Source: Desulfuromonadales bacterium (GTDB taxonomy: Bacteria; Desulfobacterota; Desulfuromonadia; Desulfuromonadales; Syntrophotaleaceae). From it: a DNA stretch of 38,619 nucleotides. The notes below the pieces were generated by a model that saw nothing but the letters and a program-made list of their open reading frames with translations, was not told the DNA's origin and ran no database searches. The stretch lies in contig JAUWLU010000006.1 in the NCBI GenBank assembly GCA_030613545.1, positions 1 through 38,619 of the forward strand, written 5' to 3'. The number at the start of each line of letters is the position of its first letter. The first letter of the stretch is position 1. Positions 25,256-30,806 of the stretch are shown here, piece by piece. A program made the translations under genes and the position numbers.

Positions 25256-25426
25256 TTGGCCTATACCATCACTGACGAATGTATCAACTGTGGTGCCTGC
25301 GACGATTCCTGTCCGCTCGGCGCTATCTCCGAAAAGGGTGATGTCCGCGTTATCGACGCCGATGCTTGCACCGATTGCGGCGCTTGCGTTGACTGCTGTC
25401 CCGTGGACTGCATCAAAGCTCCCTGA
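25256..25426 (+). CDS. 2[4Fe-4S] ferredoxin
   Basis: A 56-residue clostridial-type ferredoxin, a low-potential cytoplasmic electron carrier. It has two complete cluster motifs, [12 protein letters not shown] and [14 protein letters not shown]. Translation starts at TTG 25256, preceded by a perfect AAGGAGGTGA 8 nt upstream; the ORF-track N-terminus from ATG 25208 lies ahead of this site and is rejected. It is monocistronic with its own terminator. A likely partner is a pyruvate- or 2-oxoacid:ferredoxin oxidoreductase encoded elsewhere. Confidence 0.95.
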   Translation: MAYTITDECINCGACDDSCPLGAISEKGDVRVIDADACTDCGACVDCCPVDCIKAP

Positions 25427-25437
25427 CAACAAAGCGG

Positions 25438-25470
25438 AGAGGAGCGCCACTAAGGCGCTCCTCTCTTCTT
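25438..25470 (+). terminator. Rho-independent terminator after the ferredoxin gene
   Basis: Eleven-bp perfect stem AGAGGAGCGCC / GGCGCTCCTCT with loop ACTAA and a CTTCTTTT tail, 11 nt after the ferredoxin stop and 25 bp before tatA. Confidence 0.9.
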
Positions 25471-25494
25471 TTGCCACGGTCCAAAGAGGAACGC

Positions 25495-25686
25495 ATGGGG
25501 ATCCCCGGCACTTTTGAATTAATCCTGATCCTGGCCGTTGTCGTGCTGATTTTCGGCGGCCGCAAACTGCCCGAAATCGGTGCTGCCCTCGGCAAAGGCA
25601 TTAACAATTTTCGCAAGAGCGTCCAGGGGAAGGACGAAATCGACGTCACCCCGAGCGATCAAAAAGACGATGAGCCCAAACCCTGA
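25495..25686 (+). CDS. tatA: Twin-arginine translocase subunit TatA/TatE
   Basis: A 63-residue protein with the standard TatA plan: a short periplasmic N-terminus, one TM helix ([15 protein letters not shown]), the [14 protein letters not shown] amphipathic helix with its Phe-Gly hinge (FGGRKLPE) and an acidic tail. It forms the pore for folded proteins such as the twin-arginine ActB homologue in this window. ATG 25495 has GAGGAA upstream. tatB and tatC are not present, as is common where tatA stands alone. Confidence 0.93.
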   Translation: MGIPGTFELILILAVVVLIFGGRKLPEIGAALGKGINNFRKSVQGKDEIDVTPSDQKDDEPKP

Positions 25687-25719
25687 CCGGCCACCAAAAC
25701 CGGCAATTCACCAGAAATG

Positions 25720-25751
25720 AAAAAAAGCCGCCCTTCAAGGCGGCTTTTTCA
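25720..25751. terminator. Bidirectional terminator between tatA and the DUF3426 gene
   Basis: Stem AAAAAGCCGCC / GGCGGCTTTTT with loop CTTCAA. The A and T flanks allow it to stop both tatA and the convergent DUF3426 gene. Confidence 0.92.
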
Positions 25752-25775
25752 TTTTTAGTCTGGCGCCGATACCGG

Positions 25776-26948
25776 CTACTTGATGACCGGCTCACTGGCC
25801 TCCACGATCACCTCGTATTCCACCACCTCACCCGGCAGGTCCTTGAACACCAGGGTAAAAGGAATGGCCCTTTGCGGTTCCAGATTGAGATTGGCCAGCA
25901 TTTCGCCAAACTGGTTCTGCATCCGCTCGGCCATGCGCATCATCGGCCAGACGCGAAGCTGCTCCTTGCCCATGGGATTGCCGCAAAAGGCACTCTGCTG
26001 AGCCAGCCGTGCGCCGCTACGATCATAGACGCTACCCTGCACGATGATAGCCGCCCGCGGTTCGGTTGCTTCATTCAGCACCTGTCCCTGAATAATGAAC
26101 AACCGGCCTTCCCGCCGATTGGTTATAAAATACCCAGCCAGTTTTACCGGCTTCAGCCCCTTGCCTTCGGCCGGTGGAGCCGGAATCAGCTGCCAGTCGA
26201 TCAACAGCTTCTGCCAGGAAGCCGTCAACTGCTGACGAGCATGATAGACATAGCCGCCGCCGGCCAGCAACAACAACAGCATCAGCAACCACACCCATCC
26301 CCAGGGAAATTGTTTGCGGCGCTCCGCCGGTGGGCGCGGAGCGGGCAAGGACGCGCGGGACGAAGCTTCGTCAAAAAAGAACTCCTCTTCGGGCAGACCC
26401 GAAACCGCATCGCCGATCGCCGGCCCATCCTCCTCCGCAAGAAGCAGAGAAACCTCCACCGGCGCCTCTTGCGCCGTCGGCTCTGCAGCGTGAGGAGCCT
26501 CGAGCTCCCCGCCAAGAAGGTCCGCGGCAAAAGGCAATTCACCTGCCTGTTCCGGCTCCGGGACTAAAGGGGACGGATCCGAATCATCGGACCAGCCCAA
26601 ATCGTTTTGCTCCTCGGAATCTGTATCGCCCGCCGCGAAAAAGTCGCCGTCATCGTCTGCAAAGGTCGTCTCGCCGAGCGAGAACTCGTCCCCTTCATCG
26701 CCATCGGAGAAAAAATCGGCATTATCGAAGTCCTTGCCGAACTCCTCGGCAAAACCGGACTCGCTCTCCCCACCAAAATCCTTTGCGGTGGCATCAGCGT
26801 TTGTGGGTCCTGACGGAGCGCCGCCCTGGGGCGGAGTGACCATAAAGATGATCTTGCACTTGGTGCACCGCACCTTGGTACCGCCCGGTTTTAGCTTATT
26901 CTGCGGCAGCTTGAAACAGGCCTGGCAATGGGGGCATTGAATCACCAT
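25776..26948 (-). CDS. MJ0042-type zinc-ribbon, DUF3426 single-TM protein
   Basis: A 390-residue protein. Residues 1-35 form an MJ0042-type zinc ribbon (Cys5, Cys8, Cys28, Cys31; CPHC...CTKC). A long acidic, low-complexity region (about 45-215, rich in Asp, Glu and Gly-Asp pairs) leads to one TM helix (WVWLLMLLLLLAGGGYVY) and a roughly 140-residue C-terminal DUF3426 domain, predicted to be outside the cytoplasm. Such proteins are common in delta- and betaproteobacteria and their role is unknown. ATG 26948 is the start; the ORF-track extension covers hpt sequence. It follows hpt by 13 nt, so the two are probably one transcription unit. Confidence 0.86.
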   Translation of the reverse strand: MVIQCPHCQACFKLPQNKLKPGGTKVRCTKCKIIFMVTPPQGGAPSGPTNADATAKDFGGESESGFAEEFGKDFDNADFFSDGDEGDEFSLGETTFADDDGDFFAAGDTDSEEQNDLGWSDDSDPSPLVPEPEQAGELPFAADLLGGELEAPHAAEPTAQEAPVEVSLLLAEEDGPAIGDAVSGLPEEEFFFDEASSRASLPAPRPPAERRKQFPWGWVWLLMLLLLLAGGGYVYHARQQLTASWQKLLIDWQLIPAPPAEGKGLKPVKLAGYFITNRREGRLFIIQGQVLNEATEPRAAIIVQGSVYDRSGARLAQQSAFCGNPMGKEQLRVWPMMRMAERMQNQFGEMLANLNLEPQRAIPFTLVFKDLPGEVVEYEVIVEASEPVIK

Positions 26949-26961
26949 GAAAGAGCCCCCC

Positions 26962-27498
26962 CTAAACCGACCGAGCCGGATCGAACAGATAGATATCGGC
27001 AAGGTTTCGATAGTCTTCCTGATAATCGAGACCATAACCGACGACGAACCCGCTATCGAAACGGATGCCGACATAGTCGGCCTCAAAGGCCGCTTGCCGA
27101 GCATGTCGTTTATCGAGCAACACGCAGGTTTTGAGACTCGCCGGCTGGCGGCCGGCAAGGTGCTGATAGAGCGCTTCCAGCGTATAGCCGCTATCGAGAA
27201 TGTCGTCGACAATCAGCACATGGCGATCGGTAACGGACATTTCCAGATCTTTACGTAATTCCACCAATCCCGTGGTCTGGGTATGGGGGCCGTAACTGGC
27301 CACCCGCACAAAATCAACGTTCACCGGCAGGGAAATAGCCCGTACCAGGTCGGCAAAAAACAGAAACACCCCCTTCAACACACCGACCAACAATAGTTCC
27401 CGGCCCGCATAGTCGCGGCTGATTTCCGCACCGAGGCGCTGAACCTGCCGAGCAATATGCTCCCGGCTGTAAAGTTTTTCCAATCCCTGTGACGGCAT
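26962..27498 (-). CDS. hpt: Hypoxanthine phosphoribosyltransferase
   Basis: A 178-residue type I phosphoribosyltransferase that recycles hypoxanthine (and often guanine) to IMP or GMP. The PRPP loop is VLIVDDILDSGYT. The N-terminal LLLVGVLKGVFLFFADLVR and the C-terminal base-binding DYVGIRFDSGFVVGYGLDYQEDYRNL are diagnostic of Hpt. It has a good upstream promoter on the minus strand and is followed closely by the DUF3426 gene. Confidence 0.96.
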   Translation of the reverse strand: MPSQGLEKLYSREHIARQVQRLGAEISRDYAGRELLLVGVLKGVFLFFADLVRAISLPVNVDFVRVASYGPHTQTTGLVELRKDLEMSVTDRHVLIVDDILDSGYTLEALYQHLAGRQPASLKTCVLLDKRHARQAAFEADYVGIRFDSGFVVGYGLDYQEDYRNLADIYLFDPARSV

Positions 27499-27535
27499 AA
27501 GTCTCCGATATATTGTAAGTCAAAAACGATGTTAT

Positions 27536-27565
27536 TCTATAGCAGATCGCTAAAGAGGGTGTCAA
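27536..27565 (-). promoter_or_regulatory. Sigma-70-type promoter of hpt
   Basis: On the minus strand TTGACA (27560-27565), an 18-bp spacer and TATAGA (27536-27541), about 38 bp upstream of the hpt start codon. Confidence 0.65.
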
Positions 27566-27808
27566 TTTATTCACCAGACACCGGGCCTCTGGCAGTGAAG
27601 CCTTGTTCTATGCTATATAGTTAATGTGCATCCGAAAACTCCGGATGAACACTGGCGAGTTTCTGATTTGGAAACGAGCAATTTTTCGTAAGGTCTAGGA
27701 AAGCAAGGCTGTAGATTGACGCAGAGATTACGGAAAAGGGCCGTTTCCGGACAGAAACTAGTTAATGCAGGTTCGCCAACCTACCCATCTATCGACAGGA
27801 CAGTCACA
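27566..27808 (+). other. Leader of the DUF1573 gene, no recognised element
   Basis: This 243-bp stretch holds two small hairpins: CATCCG/CGGATG around 27629-27647 and AGGTT/AACCT around 27769-27782. There is no U tract and no motif that I can assign to a known riboswitch. It is notably AT-richer than the neighbouring genes and probably contains the promoter and untranslated leader. Confidence 0.4.
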
Positions 27809-28495
27809 ATGATGAGATACCTTCTGCTGTTACTGACAATCCTGGTTTTGCCTAGCACAGTCCTGGCCGCTCCGCGCCTGCAGGCGGAAGCTCCGGCGTT
27901 CAACTTCGGCCGGATTGCAGAAGGCAGCAAAACCGAACACACCTTTCGCTTTCAAAACACCGGCGACGCCCCGCTGATCATCAGTAAGGTTCGCAGTTCC
28001 TGCGGCTGCACGGCGGCCCTGCTGTCCGCCGAGCGACTGGCACCCGGCGAATGGGGTGAATTGAAAACCACTTTTAATTCCAAGGGATTCCAGGGAGCGG
28101 TCAGCAAGACGGTCTATGTCTATTCCAACGATCCCGTTCAACAGAAGACCCGATTTCGCCTGCAGGGAGAGGTGCAAAGGGAACTTCTGGTGATGCCCGG
28201 ACGCCTGAAGTTCAGCGCCAGAAAAGATAAAGCGCCCTTCACAGCAGCCATCAACCTGCGTAACGACGGCACCACGGAGCTTTTCCTCTCTGACCTCAAA
28301 ACCACCAGCAAGGAACTGCAGGCCGAGCTCTCCGCCTCGCGTCTGGCGCCGGGACAAAGTGTACAGATCGCTATCCGCCTGGCCCCCAACACGGACAAGA
28401 GCCGTTTTGCGGGCTATGTGACCCTGCGCACCAGCAGTCCTCGAACGCCTACGGTGCGAATTCCCGTGACTGCCGTTCTGGTCACCGGTAAGTAG
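27809..28495 (+). CDS. DUF1573 periplasmic protein
   Basis: A 228-residue protein with a cleavable signal peptide (MMRYLLLLLTILVLPSTVLAAP). The N-terminal DUF1573 (Ig/ASH-like) domain has FNFGRIAEGSKTEHTFRFQNTGDAPLIISKVRSSCGCTAA, in which CGCT is the conserved cysteine pair. A second related beta-sandwich covers residues 130-228. Such proteins are exported and probably bind other proteins; the function is unknown. The ATG at 27809 has AGGA 8 nt upstream, and a second ATG follows directly. It precedes MITE copy D and the act operon, and may or may not be co-transcribed with the latter. Confidence 0.85.
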   Translation: MMRYLLLLLTILVLPSTVLAAPRLQAEAPAFNFGRIAEGSKTEHTFRFQNTGDAPLIISKVRSSCGCTAALLSAERLAPGEWGELKTTFNSKGFQGAVSKTVYVYSNDPVQQKTRFRLQGEVQRELLVMPGRLKFSARKDKAPFTAAINLRNDGTTELFLSDLKTTSKELQAELSASRLAPGQSVQIAIRLAPNTDKSRFAGYVTLRTSSPRTPTVRIPVTAVLVTGK

Positions 28496-28617
28496 CAGAG
28501 CCGTCCCGACCGGACGTAAGGAGCAAAAAGCGTTGTAAAGCATGGGATTTATGTTTAAATGGCCAAGGAGCCTGCCTGCCCGAGACCGATGATTGCAATG
28601 CACGGCTGCCAATAGTT

Positions 28618-28767
28618 GATGCCGTCGCAAAAAGTCCGTCCTACTGCGTTGCAGTGCTTTTTCAGGACTTCGACATACCATGTGTATGCCTTCACCCCTG
28701 AAAAAGCACTACGCCTTGTAGATCGAACTTTTTGCTTAGCCATCTCATGGCTTTTTGCGAACCCATC
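28618..28767 (+). repeat. MITE-like palindromic element, copy D (full, forward)
   Basis: A 150-bp copy with GATGCCGTCGCAAAAAGTCC and GGCTTTTTGCGAACCCATC ends, flanked by AATAGTT on the left and AATCGTT on the right (6 of 7 identical). It lies 45 bp ahead of the first gene of the act operon, so its hairpin or any outward promoter could influence that operon. The intervals 28496-28617 and 28768-28812 show nothing else recognisable. Confidence 0.93.
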
Positions 28768-28812
28768 AATCGTTGTGCGATCCATTTTTCTCCCACGCCC
28801 CAGGGTACCCGA

Positions 28813-30027
28813 ATGCTACCGGTCATCCAGGAACAACTGTTGCTCATCAAAGCGATGCAGGGCGTTTGCCAGACCCTGCTCTGCCTGTCCCTCGGCTACC
28901 TGGCGGGCGAGGTTCTGCTCACCCTGCCCGGCAAAGCACTCTTTACGCCCAGCGCTCCACAGCCTCCCTCGACCGACACCGCCCAAGGCCCCAAAGTGCT
29001 TACCGGCAGACGCGCCGGCCTGTTGATCGCCCTGATCATGGCCTGCAACCTGCTGCTGATGAAAATCGCCTATCGCGCCGCACTCTTCACCGGCCCCTTC
29101 TGGGGGGGACTGACGGTCCTGTTCATTATCGGCCTGGCCCTCATTCTGACGGCCCGGCAGCACCTCAAGGGCGCTCACCCGGCCGGGCGCCTTTCCCTCG
29201 CTGCGGCGGTGATCGGCGACTTACTGCTGTTGTCGATCTGCTATTTTCTGCTCAACGCCGAAAGCCTGCTACTAACCCCTGAGGCCTGGCCATTTCTCGC
29301 CACCCGGCCACCGTTACTGCTATCCTGGCACGGCACCGTCCGTTTTGCCCAGTTCACCCTGCTGGCTCTGATGCTGGCCGGACTCGACCGACGACGCAAC
29401 CGCCAGGTGCTGATTTTCGGTGCAGCGCTACTCTGGCCGCTCGGTCAGATTCTGGAGTTGCTGCTGGGCCCGGAACTGGCCCGCTCCCCATGGCTCTACC
29501 TGGCGGCAGCCCTGGCCCTGATGACAAGTGCCGCCCTGGCCCTGATGACGACCGGGCCCCTGCTGCAAAAACGGCCGCTGCCTCTAACCCCTCCCCTGGC
29601 CGGTATCATCGTGCTGGCCATGCTCTGGGTGCTGGGAGCTCAAACCGCTCGGGAGAACACCCTCACCGGCGTCGCCCTGGCCGGCCTGCAGCTCCCCCCG
29701 GTGGCAGGCCAGACACCGGCAATCCCGTCCGCACCACAGACTGCAGCAAAGCCGCAAGCGGCACCGGCAATCGACGGCGGCCAACTGTTCCAACAAAAGT
29801 GCAGCGTCTGCCATCGCTTCGACCAACGCCTGGTGGGTCCGCCGCTGAACACCGTGCTCGGAAAATATCGTCCGGATAAAAACAAACTGGCGGGCTTTCT
29901 GCGCAATCCGCAAAAAGTCGATCCAGGCTATCCGACGATGCCCAACCTCAACTTGACGGAGCAGGAAGCCGACGCGGTAGCCGGCTATCTGCTCGATCGC
30001 GAGACTGCTCAACCAGCGCCGCGCTAG
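28813..30027 (+). CDS. Polytopic membrane protein fused to a C-terminal cytochrome c domain
   Basis: A 404-residue protein. Roughly eight hydrophobic helices fill residues 10-300, with a conserved-looking LLSWHGTVRFAQFTLLALML segment containing a His inside a membrane stretch. A Pro/Ala linker (about 305-320) leads to a class I cytochrome c domain: Cys330-Ser-Val-Cys333-His334 and probable axial Met376 in YPTMPNLNL. I do not recognise the membrane part. As the first gene of the act operon it may supply the monohaem cytochrome role filled elsewhere by ActE, anchored by its own helices (inference). ATG 28813 is chosen because the upstream ORF-track start at 28732 lies inside MITE copy D. A 95-nt gap follows before actA. 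Confidence 0.8.
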   Translation: MLPVIQEQLLLIKAMQGVCQTLLCLSLGYLAGEVLLTLPGKALFTPSAPQPPSTDTAQGPKVLTGRRAGLLIALIMACNLLLMKIAYRAALFTGPFWGGLTVLFIIGLALILTARQHLKGAHPAGRLSLAAAVIGDLLLLSICYFLLNAESLLLTPEAWPFLATRPPLLLSWHGTVRFAQFTLLALMLAGLDRRRNRQVLIFGAALLWPLGQILELLLGPELARSPWLYLAAALALMTSAALALMTTGPLLQKRPLPLTPPLAGIIVLAMLWVLGAQTARENTLTGVALAGLQLPPVAGQTPAIPSAPQTAAKPQAAPAIDGGQLFQQKCSVCHRFDQRLVGPPLNTVLGKYRPDKNKLAGFLRNPQKVDPGYPTMPNLNLTEQEADAVAGYLLDRETAQPAPR

Positions 30028-30122
30028 ATGGTTGCAGGGCTTAAGGGGCCGGTCAAACAATTTTGCCGCCGGTTCCCTGGCAAGCTCCTTCAACCTGCGG
30101 CTCGGCCCAAAGAGGCTTCGCA

Positions 30123-30635
30123 ATGCCCAAGTGGTTGCCCCATATCCTGTTATGCGCCTACTTTGGCGGCTTTTTACTGCTCATAGCAGTGCTTGCCTGG
30201 TTCAGGCCCGCAGCGCATCGGGACAACAGTCAGCCCATCGCTTTTCCTCATACGGTGCATGCTGGCCGCCTTGGCCTGGCCTGCAACTTCTGTCACGAAT
30301 CGGTTGCTCACGGCCCGCAAGCCGGCATGCCGGCCGTGGCCAAATGCGTTTCCTGCCATCAGGCGATCGCCACGGAGCGACCGGAAATCCAGAAGCTGCT
30401 GAGCTATCAGAAAAAGGGCGAACCGATCCGCTGGCGACGAATCCACCAGTTACCCGACTTCATCTACTTTTCTCACAAACGCCATGTCAGCAGCGGCCTG
30501 GATTGTAGCGCCTGCCACGGCGCCATCGCAGAGATGAAGGAGGTGCGCCGGGTCCGCTCCCTGCAGATGGGCTGGTGCCTGAGCTGCCATCGCAGCCGTG
30601 GCGCTTCCTTCGACTGCGCCACCTGTCATAAGTGA
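30123..30635 (+). CDS. actA: Pentahaem cytochrome c, ActA-like subunit of alternative complex III
   Basis: A 170-residue protein with one N-terminal membrane anchor (HILLCAYFGGFLLLIAVLAWF) and five CxxCH motifs: CNFCH, CVSCH, CSACH, CLSCH and CATCH. The count and anchor match ActA of alternative complex III, which takes electrons from the iron-sulfur subunit to the terminal acceptor. Extra His residues (FPHTVHAG, FSHKRHVSSG) are likely distal ligands. ATG 30123 has AGAGG upstream. The stop codon TGA is created by the insertion of MITE copy E; before insertion it would have been TAA at the same codon, so the protein is unchanged. Confidence 0.9.
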   Translation: MPKWLPHILLCAYFGGFLLLIAVLAWFRPAAHRDNSQPIAFPHTVHAGRLGLACNFCHESVAHGPQAGMPAVAKCVSCHQAIATERPEIQKLLSYQKKGEPIRWRRIHQLPDFIYFSHKRHVSSGLDCSACHGAIAEMKEVRRVRSLQMGWCLSCHRSRGASFDCATCHK

Positions 30636-30783
30636 TTGCGTCGCAAAAAGTCCGCCCTATTGCGTTGCAGCGCTTTTTCAGGACTTCGACATACCATATG
30701 TATGCCTTCACCCCTGAAAAACCACTACGCCTTGTAGGTCGAAATTTTTGCTTAGCCATCTCATGCCTTTTTGCGAGTCCATC
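30634..30783 (+). repeat. MITE-like palindromic element, copy E (full, forward), inside the act operon
   Basis: A 150-bp copy (GATTGCGTCGCAAAAAGTCC ... TTTTTGCGAGTCCATC) flanked directly by ATAAGT on both sides (30628-30633 and 30784-30789). It sits between actA and actB. Removing it together with one flank restores CAT AAG TAA, then 15 nt, then the actB ATG, a normal tight operon junction. The element is therefore a clear later insertion. Confidence 0.95.
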
Positions 30784-30806
30784 ATAAGTAACGGAGAGAA
30801 CCGAGC

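Noticed and set aside
27566-27808. Possible cyclic-dinucleotide (GEMM-type) riboswitch ahead of the DUF1573 gene
   Set aside because: A few bases near 27682-27715 resemble GEMM segments, but the conserved core and pairing helices cannot be drawn; a covariance-model search would be needed.
28732-28812. N-terminal extension of the membrane-cytochrome protein
   Set aside because: The extra 27 codons start inside MITE copy D, so they cannot be ancestral to the gene; ATG 28813 gives a normal protein.
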